From positions 731,501 through 795,500 of the forward strand of contig NZ_CP037951.1 in the NCBI RefSeq assembly GCF_004358445.1: a DNA stretch of 64,000 nucleotides. Direction: 5' to 3'. Numbering within the stretch: the stretch's first letter is position 1; each line of letters opens with the position of its first letter. Origin of the DNA: Parashewanella tropica (GTDB lineage: Bacteria > Pseudomonadota > Gammaproteobacteria > Enterobacterales > Shewanellaceae). The translations under genes were made by a program, and so were the position numbers. Positions 19,010 to 29,190 of this stretch are shown piece after piece. The notes under the pieces were generated by a model that was not told the origin of the DNA, made no database searches, and saw only the letters and a list, made by a program, of their open reading frames with translations.

Positions 19010-20203
19010 TCATGAACACACTTGATTACGTCCTTGCTTCTTAGCTTTGTATAAAGCAATGTCGGCCGCTTTCAACGTTTTATCAAAATCTTGTTTACGC
19101 TGGTGTTGAGCTACACCGATGGAAATAGTTACGCTTACAGATTTATTCGTATTTGTTTTCTTATTTCTTGCACTCTTGTTGGTATTTTTACGGTTTTCAT
19201 CTCGGATCATCATCTTATAATTTTGAATTTCTTCACGTACCGCTTCAAGGTGTTCTAGAGTTTGTTCGACAGATTTTCGAGGGAAAATAATGGTGAACTC
19301 TTCACCACCGTAACGAAACACCTTACCGCCTCCAGTGACTTTTGACAGTTTGCTCGCTACCAGCTTCAGTACTTGATCGCCGACATCATGGCCATAGGTG
19401 TCGTTGAACTTTTTAAAGTGGTCAATATCGGTCATGGCAACACAATACTTGTTACTTAGGGATAAAACTAAATTGTATAAGGCTCTGCGTGATGGCAGCC
19501 CGGTAAGTTCGTCCCGATAGGCCAAGCGATACGAATCAAATAAGACACTGATGAAGATTAAAATAGCCACACCGAGTAATGTAATATCAGCGGGTATTGA
19601 ATGTGGCTTAAAATACAGGAGTGACCACAAAACGAAGGAAAGGGATATTGTCGTTGTGGTAAGTGTATTTTTAATAATAGTGCCAAAGCCAATAATGAGA
19701 GTCGTTGTTAACCATATCGAAATAATAATATCGCTGTAAGCTAATTTTGTTGGCATAAGTATCTTGTTGGCGTGGTTGAGAAGTATGTCTAAATTGAACG
19801 TTAGAACAGCACAAAGTGCGAACATACTTAATGCTAATATTCCGTGAATGGATGCAATGCCTCTATCTTTCATCAATAGCAACAGTACCATGCTTAAGCT
19901 ACCGAATAGGAAGATTTGCTCTTTAAGTGAGAGTAAATACTGGCTATCAATAAAGAGGCTACGATTAACGCTGTAATATATGACAAGCAGAAAAGCCAAA
20001 TAGGCTAAACGGCTTCGATTAAATTGAAGCGCTACTAAGCCTGCAATGGGCAACAGCCATAAAGGAAGTTCACGAGTGACTGGCCGCCATTGTTGCCAAT
20101 ATTCTTGAAAATTCAGTACCAGAAAAAATCCAATACAGGTGAATAACATTGGTAAAAATACTGTTCGTATTCGCAAAACTATATTAGCCAATGTTGGCTC
20201 CAT
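19010..20203 (-). CDS. Membrane-bound diguanylate cyclase (GGDEF family)
   Basis: The 397-residue protein has an N-terminal half of about six to seven hydrophobic segments (residues 10-220) and a C-terminal GGDEF domain (about 228-395). The active-site loop reads GGEEF, a functional variant, within FRYGGEEFTIIFPR. The metal-binding TDIDHFKKFNDTYGHDVGD is also intact, so synthesis of cyclic di-GMP from two GTP is expected. The RxxD inhibitory site five residues before the loop is absent (TGGG is found there), so product inhibition by that route is unlikely. A Lys/Asn-rich insertion (RKNTNKSARNKKTNTNKS) lies within the domain. The sensed signal is unknown. Confidence 0.9.
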   Translation of the reverse strand: MEPTLANIVLRIRTVFLPMLFTCIGFFLVLNFQEYWQQWRPVTRELPLWLLPIAGLVALQFNRSRLAYLAFLLVIYYSVNRSLFIDSQYLLSLKEQIFLFGSLSMVLLLLMKDRGIASIHGILALSMFALCAVLTFNLDILLNHANKILMPTKLAYSDIIISIWLTTTLIIGFGTIIKNTLTTTTISLSFVLWSLLYFKPHSIPADITLLGVAILIFISVLFDSYRLAYRDELTGLPSRRALYNLVLSLSNKYCVAMTDIDHFKKFNDTYGHDVGDQVLKLVASKLSKVTGGGKVFRYGGEEFTIIFPRKSVEQTLEHLEAVREEIQNYKMMIRDENRKNTNKSARNKKTNTNKSVSVTISIGVAQHQRKQDFDKTLKAADIALYKAKKQGRNQVCS

Positions 20204-20392
20204 TTACATCAGAGGAAGGAACAAGTTAAAACTAAAATCGTGTGTGTTGTTTACTCAAACTTGCAACCATATTCGCAACATCATTATCACCATTCTATAA
20301 TGAACAAACGTTTGTCGCCATTATTGGTCAACAAATTTACTGCTTAATATCGCTTATTACAGCAAGTGGTATAGAAACATGAGGATGTAGAT

Positions 20393-21070
20393 ATGAAGTT
20401 AAGCGGAGCCCCATTACTCTTGGCCTTATTAGGTCTTTCTTTGCCAGCATTGGCAGATTCATCAAATGGAATTAGCATCAAAGCAGGTACCTTAGGTGCT
20501 GGTATCGAGTATTACCATGGTTTAACAGATAACGTGAATGTACGCCTTGGTGTGAACGCCTTTAATGTTAACGGCGAAATTGAAAAAGCATCATTAAAAT
20601 ACGATGCAGATCTTGAACTGCGTTCAGCTTCACTTATTTTTGACTATCATCCGTTTGATTCTTCTGGTTTCCGTCTGAGTGCTGGTGCTTTTTACAATGG
20701 CAATAAAGCCAAATTAGAAGCATTAGCTATCGATGGTGAATATAAGTTCAATGGTAAAACTTATAAAGTTGAAGATGTTGGCAGTGCTAAAGGCGAAATC
20801 ACGTTTCAGAAATTTGCTCCTTATGTTGGGCTAGGTTGGGCATTTGCACCAAACAGTACCTCAAGTTGGAGTTTTAATGTTGAACTCGGTGCTTTTTATC
20901 ACAACACTCCAGAAACTCAGTTAGATGTGACTTGTGGCAAATCACTCTCAACGAGCCAATGTAATGCTCTTTTAGACAACGTTGTTGCTGAGCAAAAAGA
21001 ATTTGAACGTGATATTCAAGAGTACAAGTGGTATCCAGTATTTACTTTAGGTGCACATTATCGGTTCTAA
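20393..21070 (+). CDS. Outer-membrane beta-barrel protein
   Basis: The 225-residue protein has a signal peptide (first about 21 residues, ending LPALAD). It shows alternating beta strands throughout and ends in YRF with a C-terminal Phe, the signal for outer-membrane assembly. GISIKAGTLGAGIEYYHGLTD is the first strand pair. It resembles small unnamed surface barrels of Shewanella and Vibrio; I cannot assign a substrate or a ligand. Two cysteines (in TCGKSLSTSQC) may form a disulfide in an outer loop. It is a single gene with its own terminator. Confidence 0.8.
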   Translation: MKLSGAPLLLALLGLSLPALADSSNGISIKAGTLGAGIEYYHGLTDNVNVRLGVNAFNVNGEIEKASLKYDADLELRSASLIFDYHPFDSSGFRLSAGAFYNGNKAKLEALAIDGEYKFNGKTYKVEDVGSAKGEITFQKFAPYVGLGWAFAPNSTSSWSFNVELGAFYHNTPETQLDVTCGKSLSTSQCNALLDNVVAEQKEFERDIQEYKWYPVFTLGAHYRF

Positions 21071-21097
21071 ATGAAACTATTCATATTATTAAATAAT

Positions 21098-21130
21098 CAA
21101 TGCCAGTCACTTAGCTTGACTGGCATTGTT
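21098..21130 (+). terminator. Hairpin terminator after the barrel gene
   Basis: A perfect 12-base stem (CAATGCCAGTCA, 21098-21109, with 21117-21128) encloses a 7-base loop. The T tract after it is short, so efficiency is uncertain. Confidence 0.65.
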
Positions 21131-21170
21131 CGTAAAAGAATCTGTTAAAAACCTTAAAGCTCTGCATCTT

Positions 21171-21434
21171 ATACCAATTACAGTAATTAACTTCTCACTC
21201 AGCAAGAGCTAAAGATTTTCAGTACAAAGCGCAAGCACGAAGAACTATCGGGATAATTCAAGAGCTTGTAATGCAGTAATGGAAATCTTTAGCCTTGCCC
21301 TTTGGGAGCTTGTATGCGCCCAAATTACTACTCCAAATTGCTTTGACGTAGATGGCTATGTCTGCATCAATTTCGATTGTACTTTGACCGCATACACAGC
21401 TCTGAGTTGAGTATTTAATTGCTGTAATTGGTAT
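21171..21434. mobile_element. MITE-like element with about 19-base terminal inverted repeats
   Basis: TACCAATTACAGTAATTAA (21172-21190) is matched in reverse by 21415-21433 with one mismatch. The roughly 264-base interval holds no protein-coding gene. A second inverted repeat lies inside (around AGCTAAAGATTTTC at about 21208 and its complement near 21280). This is the form of a non-autonomous transposon remnant. It sits between the barrel gene terminator and pabA. The ends are flanked by TA-rich sequence, so the target duplication is not clear. The rest of the 21071-21515 gap contains only the terminator and the pabA leader. Confidence 0.7.
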
Positions 21435-21515
21435 TAATTACTTTTGATCATAGAATACCCCATCTGTACCCATTCTTATTTCATTTATGCAGCAACAACA
21501 AAAGGTAGCAATTCG

Positions 21516-22100
21516 ATGCTACTGATGATTGATAATTATGACTCGTTTACCTTTAACCTTGTTCAGTATTTTCAGCAGCTAGGGCAAGAAGTAATGGTGA
21601 AGCGCAACGATGAGATCACTATTGAAGATATTGAAGCGTTAAAGCCGACCCATTTGGTGATATCTCCAGGGCCTTGTACTCCGAATGAAGCTGGGATTTC
21701 ATTAGAAGCTATTAAGCACTTTCAGGGAAAGCTTCCCATATTGGGGGTTTGTCTTGGACATCAAGCCATCGCTCAAGCTTTTGGTGCTAATGTTATTCGT
21801 GCAAAGCGTGTTATGCATGGAAAAACCAGTGATATTTCTCATAATAATGAGCGTTTATTTTCTGCATTAAATCACCCTTTAACGGTGACCCGTTACCACT
21901 CGCTATTGGTTGATTCCCTACCTGAAAGCTTTACACTGGACGCATGGTTTGATGATCCAGATTATGGGTGTGAAATCATGGCGATGAGCCATAATTCCCT
22001 GCCGATTTATGGCGTTCAATTTCACCCTGAATCTATTTTGACCGAGCAAGGACTTGAGTTGCTCGATAATTTTTTAAAAACAACAAAGGAACAAGCATGA
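21516..22100 (+). CDS. pabA: Aminodeoxychorismate/anthranilate synthase glutamine amidotransferase subunit
   Basis: The 194-residue class I glutamine amidotransferase has the oxyanion and nucleophile motif GVCLGHQA, with the catalytic Cys, and the later His-Glu pair in FHPESI. It supplies ammonia for 4-amino-4-deoxychorismate (folate) or anthranilate (tryptophan) synthesis. [19 protein letters not shown] is the standard N terminus, so the ATG at 21516 is used rather than upstream in-frame codons. There is no trpE beside it, which favours pabA. It overlaps the next gene by four bases (ATGA), suggesting coupling. Confidence 0.9.
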   Translation: MLLMIDNYDSFTFNLVQYFQQLGQEVMVKRNDEITIEDIEALKPTHLVISPGPCTPNEAGISLEAIKHFQGKLPILGVCLGHQAIAQAFGANVIRAKRVMHGKTSDISHNNERLFSALNHPLTVTRYHSLLVDSLPESFTLDAWFDDPDYGCEIMAMSHNSLPIYGVQFHPESILTEQGLELLDNFLKTTKEQA

Positions 22101-24574
22101 ACTTGTTGACTCGAAACCTTGCCTTAGGGACATTAAGCATGGCGATTTTATCGGCATGTGCATCTGCGCCAATTACTCCCAAAACTCAGTTACAGCCTCA
22201 ATTATCTACAGTCGAATTAGCGACTCCACCAAAAGTGGATCAAAAGCTTACCATGAAACAGATTATGGCTAACCCTGATTGGATGGGGATTTTAGCGAAA
22301 CAAGCTTATTGGTCAGATGATAGTAATTCAGTGTACTTTGTTCGTCAGGCTTATGGTTCTCCGTTAAAAGATTATTACCAACAACCTGTTAATGGCAAAG
22401 CGAAAAAACTGAGCATTGCTGATTACCACCTAGCCGACCAACGTGGTGGTGTTTTCAACCCTGAGAAAACCAAAAAAGCGTCTTTGTATCAAGGTAATAT
22501 CTTCGTAAAAAATCTTGAAACAGGTAGCGTTGAGCAAGTCACCAAGCAAAATCGACGCATCAACGGCGTTCGTTATTTAAGTAATGGTGATCTAGCATAC
22601 TGGCAAGGTAATCAGATTTTCCGTATTCATGCCAATAATGGTTTAATTGAGCAGTTGGCTGACATCAAAATGGCTAACGCGCCTAAAGGCGTGCAACAAC
22701 CAACAACTTATTTGGCTAAGCAACAGCAACGTTTGATCAAATATGTGGCTAAGCAACATAAAGATGCAGAGCTTAAAGAACAATTTAATGATCGATTGGC
22801 AAAACAAGATCCAACCGTCGCTTCAAAAGCATGGTACTTAGGTAAAAATAACCGAGTAGTAGAATCAAGCTTGTCACCAGACGGCCGCTATTTATTTGTG
22901 GCTGTAGTTGATAAAAATTATAAGTGGCGTAGTGAGCATGACATTATGCCAAATTACCTTGGTAAAGACGGTTATGTCGATGCCGTTCCTGCACGTGCAA
23001 GAGTGGCGGAAGATAACTATCCCGGTCAGGACTTCATGGTGCTTGATCTAAAAACGCATCAAAAACGTGCCATTACTATTGAGGGCTTAACAGGTTACAA
23101 CCAAGATGTGTTAGCCAAAGTAAAAGCTGAAAATGCGAAGAAAGAAGGCAAAACTTACGACAGTGAAAAAGCGCCGCGTAAATTGCAGTTAATGGTAGAT
23201 TGGGGCTGGAGCCAAAGCCCTATTCAATGGCACCCTTCAGAAGACAAACTCTTGGTGATGATCGAAGCCGTAGACAACAAAGATCGTTGGATTGCTAATG
23301 TTGATCTTAAAAATGGTCGTTTCAGTACTGAAGATCGTTTACATGATGATGCGTGGATCAATTATACCCATAATCAATATGGTTGGATTGATGATAGCGA
23401 TCAATATTACTTCTTGTCAGAAAAGTCGGGTTACTCTCAACTTTACCTAAAGCAAATTGGCAAGCCTGCTAAGACATTAACTAAAGGCAAGTATGTAGTG
23501 AGCGAAGTGACCGTCGGTCCTCGTGGTCAGTACCTATACTACAAAGCCAATAAAACTCACCCTGGAATGTACAATGTTTATCGTGTGAACATCGTATCAG
23601 GGAAAAGTGAACAGCTAACCAACTGGAAGGGCGTGTTAGATTATCGCTTAAGTCCAGATGGTGAGTCGTTACTTCTAACAGCATCTACTCGAACTCGCCC
23701 GAATGAGCTTTATGTTCAAAAAATTGGTGGCGAGCTTAAGCAACTTACAAACTATACCAGTAAAGCATTTGCTGATTACAAATGGCAGGCACCTGAGGTT
23801 GTAGCTGTTCCATCGACTCATGGGGCTGGTGAAGTCTATGCACGTGTGTATCTACCTCAAGGGTTCGACAAGAATAACGCTGATAAATATCCAGCGGTGA
23901 TTTTCAATCACGGTGCGGGTTATCTGCAAAACGCACATTATGGATTTTCTGGATACTTCCGTGAGTACATGTTCCACAACTTGTTAGCCCAACAAGGCTA
24001 TGTGGTAATGGATATGGATTATCGTGGCTCTAAAGGTTATGGACGTGACTGGCGTACTGCAATCTACCGTAATATGGGTCATCCAGAAGTGGAAGATTTG
24101 GAAGATGGCGTAAAATGGATGGCAGCGAATGCCAACGTAGACGCTAAACGCGTGGGAACTTATGGTGGTTCTTACGGTGGTTTCTTAACCTTTATGGCAT
24201 TGTTTACTGAACCTGATTTATTCCAAGCAGGTGCCGCGCTTCGTCCTGTAACCGATTGGGCACACTATAACGCGCCGTACACTTCTAACATTTTGAATAC
24301 GCCAGATGTTGATCCGATTGCGTATGAACGTAGTTCACCAATCGAACATGCAGAAGGTCTTAAAAAACCGCTGCTGATCATGGCGGGTGTCTTGGATGAC
24401 AACGTATTCTTCCAAGACAGTGTTCGTCTGGTTCAACGTTTAATTGAACTTGAAAAGCCAATGTTTGAAACGGCGATTTATCCAGTGGAGCCGCACGGTT
24501 TTAAACAACCATCAAGCTGGTTAGATGAATACAACCGTATTTATAAGCTATTTGAGCAAAACTTGAAAAAATAG
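22097..24574 (+). CDS. S9 family (prolyl oligopeptidase-type) peptidase lipoprotein
   Basis: The 825-residue protein has a lipoprotein signal (LSMAILSAC, with the lipidated Cys near residue 21). A long beta-propeller-like region follows (about 80-560, with several SPDGRYLF-type blades). The C-terminal alpha/beta-hydrolase domain has the nucleophile motif GGSYGGF (near 704), with likely Asp in LDDNVFF and His in EPHGF. It resembles dipeptidyl-peptidase IV and acylaminoacyl peptidases, which trim peptides in the periplasm or on the cell surface. Its start overlaps pabA; the two functions are not obviously linked. A terminator follows. Confidence 0.9.
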   Translation: MNLLTRNLALGTLSMAILSACASAPITPKTQLQPQLSTVELATPPKVDQKLTMKQIMANPDWMGILAKQAYWSDDSNSVYFVRQAYGSPLKDYYQQPVNGKAKKLSIADYHLADQRGGVFNPEKTKKASLYQGNIFVKNLETGSVEQVTKQNRRINGVRYLSNGDLAYWQGNQIFRIHANNGLIEQLADIKMANAPKGVQQPTTYLAKQQQRLIKYVAKQHKDAELKEQFNDRLAKQDPTVASKAWYLGKNNRVVESSLSPDGRYLFVAVVDKNYKWRSEHDIMPNYLGKDGYVDAVPARARVAEDNYPGQDFMVLDLKTHQKRAITIEGLTGYNQDVLAKVKAENAKKEGKTYDSEKAPRKLQLMVDWGWSQSPIQWHPSEDKLLVMIEAVDNKDRWIANVDLKNGRFSTEDRLHDDAWINYTHNQYGWIDDSDQYYFLSEKSGYSQLYLKQIGKPAKTLTKGKYVVSEVTVGPRGQYLYYKANKTHPGMYNVYRVNIVSGKSEQLTNWKGVLDYRLSPDGESLLLTASTRTRPNELYVQKIGGELKQLTNYTSKAFADYKWQAPEVVAVPSTHGAGEVYARVYLPQGFDKNNADKYPAVIFNHGAGYLQNAHYGFSGYFREYMFHNLLAQQGYVVMDMDYRGSKGYGRDWRTAIYRNMGHPEVEDLEDGVKWMAANANVDAKRVGTYGGSYGGFLTFMALFTEPDLFQAGAALRPVTDWAHYNAPYTSNILNTPDVDPIAYERSSPIEHAEGLKKPLLIMAGVLDDNVFFQDSVRLVQRLIELEKPMFETAIYPVEPHGFKQPSSWLDEYNRIYKLFEQNLKK

Positions 24575-24593
24575 CTTTATGAAGGCTAAAGTG

Positions 24594-24627
24594 AAAAAAC
24601 GGCGCAGATTATCCTGTGCCGTTTTTT
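24594..24627 (+). terminator. Bidirectional-type terminator between the S9 peptidase and metB
   Basis: AAAAAACGGCGCA (24594-24606) pairs with TGTGCCGTTTTTT (24615-24627) with one G-U pair. A and T runs on either side suit both converging genes. Confidence 0.85.
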
Positions 24628-24635
24628 GGAATAGC

Positions 24636-25856
24636 TTACTTTTCGGTAAGCTTTTGTTTTAAAGCACTAAGAGATTCAAGCGCTCTTGATAAGTCAGCGA
24701 GTAAATCTTCATTGTGTTCAATGCCGATTGAGAATCGTAATAAAGACTCTGAAATTCCCGCTGTTTTACGCGCTTCTTCGCTGATCCCTGCATGGGTCAT
24801 GGTAGCTGGGTGACAAACTAAACTTTCCACACCGCCAAGAGACTCCGCAAGTGTGAACATACTTAATGAATTAAAGAAGTGCGTTAACAGCTGTGGGTAA
24901 TCTTGAGTCTCAGAGCCTAAATCCAATTCGACACTTAACATGGCACCAAAACCTGACTGTTGTTTTGCCGCTATTTCATGCCCCGAATGACTCTTTAAAC
25001 TTGGGTGATAGACCTTTTTAATGGCTGGATGCTGGTTAAGGTAATCCACAACAGATTTTGTATTTTGTTCATGAATTTGAAGACGAGCATGTAACGTTCG
25101 AACACCACGTAAAGTCATATAGCTATCAAAAGGTGCCGCAGTCGCGCCAATACAGTTTGCCCACCACGCTAACTTTTCGTGAAGCTCTTGGTTTTTTGCA
25201 ATCACGGCACCGCCAACTACGTCACTATGACCATTGATGTATTTAGTGGTTGAGTGGATGACGATATCTGCACCTAATTCAAATGGTTTTTGCCATAAAG
25301 GGGTCAAGAAAGTGTTATCGACGGCAACTAAGGCACCGACTTGATGAGCTTGTTGGCAAATGGCTTCAATATCATAAATCCGAAGTAATGGATTACTTGG
25401 TGTTTCGACCCATACTAGACGGGGTTGCTGCTCAAGAGCTTGTTGTAGGGCTGCAGAATCATTTTGGTCGACAATAGTTAATTTGAATAATCCACGTTTT
25501 GAAGCATGTTCAAATAAACGATAGCTGCCACCATAACAGTCATGGGGAACGAGAAGAGTATCTTCAGGTGTTAATAACTGGAGGACAAGGTTAACTGCTG
25601 CCATTCCTGTTGGTGTGATCACCGCGCCATGACCGCCTTCGAGCTCTGCTAATGCTTCTGCGAGTAGATCGCGAGTTGGATTGCCTGAACGAGTGTAATC
25701 GTATTTTCGAGGTTGATTGTAAGACTCGAAACTGAAATTACTGGATAGATAAATCGGTGGCATCACTGCACCATGAGCGGTGTCAGTATCTAAGCCAGAA
25801 CGAACGGCTGATGTTTGTGTATGGGCGTAGGTGTGTTGTTGATTATTATTTGACAT
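24636..25856 (-). CDS. metB: Cystathionine gamma-synthase
   Basis: The 406-residue PLP enzyme joins activated homoserine and cysteine to give cystathionine in methionine synthesis. The PLP lysine is K205 in HSTTKYINGHSD. YDYTRSGNPTRD (52-63) and the phosphate-binding segment TPTGMAA are intact. The protein belongs to the Cys/Met metabolism class; specificity for gamma-synthase over beta-lyase rests on overall similarity and on pairing with the acyltransferase gene. The start overlaps the end of metX by 11 bases, so the two are one operon read leftward from the MetJ boxes at 26940-26971. Confidence 0.92.
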   Translation of the reverse strand: MSNNNQQHTYAHTQTSAVRSGLDTDTAHGAVMPPIYLSSNFSFESYNQPRKYDYTRSGNPTRDLLAEALAELEGGHGAVITPTGMAAVNLVLQLLTPEDTLLVPHDCYGGSYRLFEHASKRGLFKLTIVDQNDSAALQQALEQQPRLVWVETPSNPLLRIYDIEAICQQAHQVGALVAVDNTFLTPLWQKPFELGADIVIHSTTKYINGHSDVVGGAVIAKNQELHEKLAWWANCIGATAAPFDSYMTLRGVRTLHARLQIHEQNTKSVVDYLNQHPAIKKVYHPSLKSHSGHEIAAKQQSGFGAMLSVELDLGSETQDYPQLLTHFFNSLSMFTLAESLGGVESLVCHPATMTHAGISEEARKTAGISESLLRFSIGIEHNEDLLADLSRALESLSALKQKLTEK

Positions 25857-26865
25857 GGCGGATGGACTCTAACGTTTGTTGAATAAGTGGTGTTATGGCT
25901 TGAGTTTCTTTTAAAAAGGCATCATGACCGTACAGTGAAGGAAGATTGAAATGCTGACTTTTCCCTTGGCTATATTCAGCCAGCTCTTGCATCAATTTTT
26001 TAGGAATGAGTTGGTCAGTATCAAAGCTGATACAAGTTATCGGTGTTTTAATGTTTTCAGGCAGGACATGATGCAAGTCGATAGATTCTGATAAACAAAG
26101 ATAGGCACGACAGCAGAAATTTTTCTTAAATGCTTCACCTCTAGAGGCTAAATATCCATTAACAGGAAATTGAAAGTAGCCATCTACGACATACGGAGCG
26201 GTTGAAAATCTTTCTTCAAACTCTACAAATGAACGATAAGTCGTCATCGCTAGCGCTCTAGCAAGCGCGATGGCTTGTTCCTCCTGCTCAGTATCTGCGC
26301 CGAGTTGTATGATTTGACGTTGTATCGAGCGCCAAGCAATACCAAGGTTACTGCTTTTATGAGCCGCACATAGAATACAAAGTTGTTTTACTTTATTTGG
26401 AAATAATTCAGCGAATGAAAGGGCGATCATTCCGCCATAGGATGCACCAATAAAGCTGTGAACCACATCAATGTCTAAATGTTCTAATAAGAGTGAAATG
26501 GCTTTTGCCTGATCTCTGGTATCAATAGCGGCGGCTTGGCTTGAATGTTCATTAGCATCTGGAGCACTGGAGTCATGGTTTCCACCCAGAAAATCGATAC
26601 TTAATACTTGATAAAGATCAGTATCTATCGCTAATCCTGCTCCGACCATTTCTGGCCACCACTGCTCGGTTTCTTTCCCTGACGAAATACCCCCGAGCAC
26701 AATGATTATAGGTGAATCCTTAGGACCTCGAAGGTAGTATGAAACTTGTCCTTGAGAGATATTTCCACCATGGAACAAGGGTTGTTGTTCTGGTAAATGA
26801 AAAGAGTCACGAATATCTATCCTTGGCAATGTCTCAAAGAAAGACGGCAATACTGCAGTTGTCAT
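25846..26865 (-). CDS. metX: Homoserine O-acyltransferase, MetX type
   Basis: The 339-residue alpha/beta-hydrolase-fold enzyme activates homoserine by acylation. The nucleophile elbow is GASYGG with Ser142; DTDQLIP and GHDAF give the likely Asp and His of the triad. The chosen start, MTTAVLPSFF, has a GGGATAACAGG ribosome site; longer versions upstream run into the control region. In proteobacteria such short MetX-like proteins often use succinyl-CoA, so homoserine O-succinyltransferase is plausible, but acetyl specificity cannot be excluded. It is the first gene of metX-metB. The use of MetX in place of the common MetA is notable. Confidence 0.85.
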   Translation of the reverse strand: MTTAVLPSFFETLPRIDIRDSFHLPEQQPLFHGGNISQGQVSYYLRGPKDSPIIIVLGGISSGKETEQWWPEMVGAGLAIDTDLYQVLSIDFLGGNHDSSAPDANEHSSQAAAIDTRDQAKAISLLLEHLDIDVVHSFIGASYGGMIALSFAELFPNKVKQLCILCAAHKSSNLGIAWRSIQRQIIQLGADTEQEEQAIALARALAMTTYRSFVEFEERFSTAPYVVDGYFQFPVNGYLASRGEAFKKNFCCRAYLCLSESIDLHHVLPENIKTPITCISFDTDQLIPKKLMQELAEYSQGKSQHFNLPSLYGHDAFLKETQAITPLIQQTLESIRHVK

Positions 26866-26939
26866 CCTGTTATCCCTATACATACTGAAATGAGTATTTG
26901 CATAATAAATCTTACTTAATGCATAGATAATAAACATGA

Positions 26940-26971
26940 GGATGTTAAAACGTCAAGATGTTTAGATGTCT
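26940..26971 (-). promoter_or_regulatory. Tandem MetJ operator boxes upstream of metX-metB
   Basis: Contiguous 8-base units match the met box consensus AGACGTCT: on the plus strand AAACGTCA (26948-26955), AGATGTTT (26956-26963) and AGATGTCT (26964-26971), with a weaker fourth unit at 26940-26947. Tandem phasing without gaps is what the MetJ-SAM repressor requires. The site is about 75-106 bases before the metX start. Confidence 0.8.
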
Positions 26972-26998
26972 AAATTGTGGGGTTGAACTTAATATGCG

Positions 26999-29014
26999 TT
27001 ACTCGATCTCTAAAACCGTTTGCTGGGGCTCAAGATATTGTTTTTCAAATTCTTCTTGTGGAAGTGGACGACTAAATAAATAGCCTTGCCCTAAAGCGCA
27101 GCCATGTGCTTTTAGCCATTTTAGCTGCTTGGCTTCGTCAATACCTTCAGCGACAATTTCTAAACTCATTTGTTGCCCGAGCATGACGATGGTAGATGCA
27201 ATCGCATCGTTTTCAGGTAGCCCTTCAACAAAAGCGCGATCAATTTTTAAAGTGTTAATAGGTAATACTTTTAGGTATGAGAGCGACGAATAACCTGTTC
27301 CAAAATCATCAATGGAGACTTTAAAACCAGATTTTCTAAGCTGCTCTATCACAGCGATGGCTAATTGAATATCATGAATAAATGAGCTTTCTGTAATTTC
27401 AATTTCTATTAGAGATGGATCAAGATGAAAACTGCTGACACAGGTTTTAAGTTGATCTACAAATTTTGGATCGATGAAGTGTTTAGCGGCGATATTGATA
27501 GCAATAGAAGGCACTTGATTAAATTCGTCACACCATTTTCTTAGTGTTTCACAGGTTTTGGTGATCACCCATTTACCTAAAGTCACGATCAACCCTGTCT
27601 CTTCTGCCACCGGAATGAAATCGCCCGGAGAGACAATTTTATCACCTTGATGCCAGCGGATTAAGGCTTCTGCGCCTTTCATTTTTCCCGTAGCTAATTC
27701 TATTTTTGGTTGGAAAAATAAGGATAGATTGTCATTACGAATCGCATTATAAAGATTGGCTTCAATACGAAGATGAGCGATGGCTTTTTCGGTCATTTTT
27801 TTATTGAAAAATGCCCAATTACCTAAGCCTTGCTTTTTGGCACTATACATAGCCATTTCAGCATGGCGGATCAAATCATCTGAGTTGTGGCCATCATCAG
27901 GATAGAGAGCGATCCCCACAGAGGCATTGGGATGAAGTTTATGCTCATTTAAAAACAGCGGCTTTTTGATTTCCTTAATTAAATTTTGTGCAAATTCTCC
28001 TGCTTGCGGAAGCGTCTGTGGCTCATTGGCTATGATCGCAAATTCATCACCACCAAGGCGCGCGACGGTGCCTTTTTCGCCTACAACTCGCTTTAATACG
28101 CGGGCGATACGCATTAAGTATCGATCGCCGAGTTGGTGCCCCAACGAATCATTAATGTTTTTAAAGCGATCTAAGTCAATATAAAACAGAGCAAAGCTAC
28201 GTTTTTGTTGACTGGAACGCTGAATGCTCAGGTTAATGGTTTCAAGTAACAACACACGATTGGGCAAGCTGGTTAGTGGATCTTTCGTTGCCATTTTTCG
28301 TAGCTTGAGTTGTGTCATATCAAACTGAATCAATATCTGATTGAACTTAGTCACTACTCTGGATAATTCGTTATTGTTGTGAAAAGGAATACGCGGTAAT
28401 AAATTATCTTTAGGGGTATCTGGAGTGATTTTATCTATGGCTTGACTCAAAATGAGCATTGGCTTGGTTAAAAAGAAATGAAATACACCAGTGAGTAATA
28501 CCGTAAGCACAAGCGTACCGATTAAAGAAAAGATAAAGGTGCGGGTAAAATGTTTTTGAAGAGTATGGCTGATCTTTTTAAGATCATAGTGAAGATTAAG
28601 CCTCGCAAATGGTTGTGAGTTGTCTCGGTAAAGCAATCGAGTGTTATGTTGCTGATTTTGAAATAGCCACCGACCGAAATCATGCCAAATTCCATTTTCT
28701 GCATCGAGCGGCTTATTGGCTGAAAGTATGCGTCCCGTTTCTCTGAGTTCGATACTGACGCTTTGGATCCAAGGCAGATCAAAACTTTGCTTTAATAACT
28801 GCTGCGCTAAGAGAGTATTGTCGGTTAGGGAAGAAGCTTTGGCGCTTTGCTCCAAACTATGAATCAGGGTTTCCCCTTGCTGTTTGAGATGTCGTTTTTC
28901 AGTATGAACCACTGAAATAAATTCGATAAAAAGCAGTGCCACGGCAAAACAAAATACCGTTATAGACACTAAAAAAGTTTGCTTTAATGTGAGAGAACTA
29001 AAGCGTAATTTCAT
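26999..29014 (-). CDS. GGDEF-EAL cyclic di-GMP protein with periplasmic sensor
   Basis: The protein has about 671 residues from the chosen ATG (MKLRFSSLTLKQ). A first membrane span (about 13-33) and a second (about 155-180) bracket a periplasmic domain, followed by a HAMP-like linker. The GGDEF domain holds an intact GGDEF loop (ARLGGDEFAII). The EAL domain holds KGAEALIRWH with the EAL motif, IEITESSF and DDFGTGYSSLSYL, so phosphodiesterase residues are kept. It may make or destroy cyclic di-GMP. An in-frame ATG at 29080 would add 22 residues but has no ribosome site; a TTG after AGAGGG is another option. It is divergent from pnp. Confidence 0.9.
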   Translation of the reverse strand: MKLRFSSLTLKQTFLVSITVFCFAVALLFIEFISVVHTEKRHLKQQGETLIHSLEQSAKASSLTDNTLLAQQLLKQSFDLPWIQSVSIELRETGRILSANKPLDAENGIWHDFGRWLFQNQQHNTRLLYRDNSQPFARLNLHYDLKKISHTLQKHFTRTFIFSLIGTLVLTVLLTGVFHFFLTKPMLILSQAIDKITPDTPKDNLLPRIPFHNNNELSRVVTKFNQILIQFDMTQLKLRKMATKDPLTSLPNRVLLLETINLSIQRSSQQKRSFALFYIDLDRFKNINDSLGHQLGDRYLMRIARVLKRVVGEKGTVARLGGDEFAIIANEPQTLPQAGEFAQNLIKEIKKPLFLNEHKLHPNASVGIALYPDDGHNSDDLIRHAEMAMYSAKKQGLGNWAFFNKKMTEKAIAHLRIEANLYNAIRNDNLSLFFQPKIELATGKMKGAEALIRWHQGDKIVSPGDFIPVAEETGLIVTLGKWVITKTCETLRKWCDEFNQVPSIAINIAAKHFIDPKFVDQLKTCVSSFHLDPSLIEIEITESSFIHDIQLAIAVIEQLRKSGFKVSIDDFGTGYSSLSYLKVLPINTLKIDRAFVEGLPENDAIASTIVMLGQQMSLEIVAEGIDEAKQLKWLKAHGCALGQGYLFSRPLPQEEFEKQYLEPQQTVLEIE

Positions 29015-29120
29015 CCCTGAATTCAACCCTCTATGATTTTTTAAAGCTAACAAGGTCCATTTGTCAGCACATTTATACATGAAATATTTGTGATAATGGT
29101 GTTTGTGAAGTATAGACGCT

Positions 29121-29149
29121 TTATCTAATGACGGTTGTTAACGTATAAT
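29121..29149 (+). promoter_or_regulatory. Likely sigma-70 promoter of pnp
   Basis: A perfect TATAAT at 29144-29149 lies 17 bases after TTATCT (29121-29126), a weak -35. It is about 40 bases before the pnp start. Confidence 0.4.
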
Positions 29150-29190
29150 GCTGAGCGAAATTTAAGATAATTAATTAAGGAATTGGTCAA

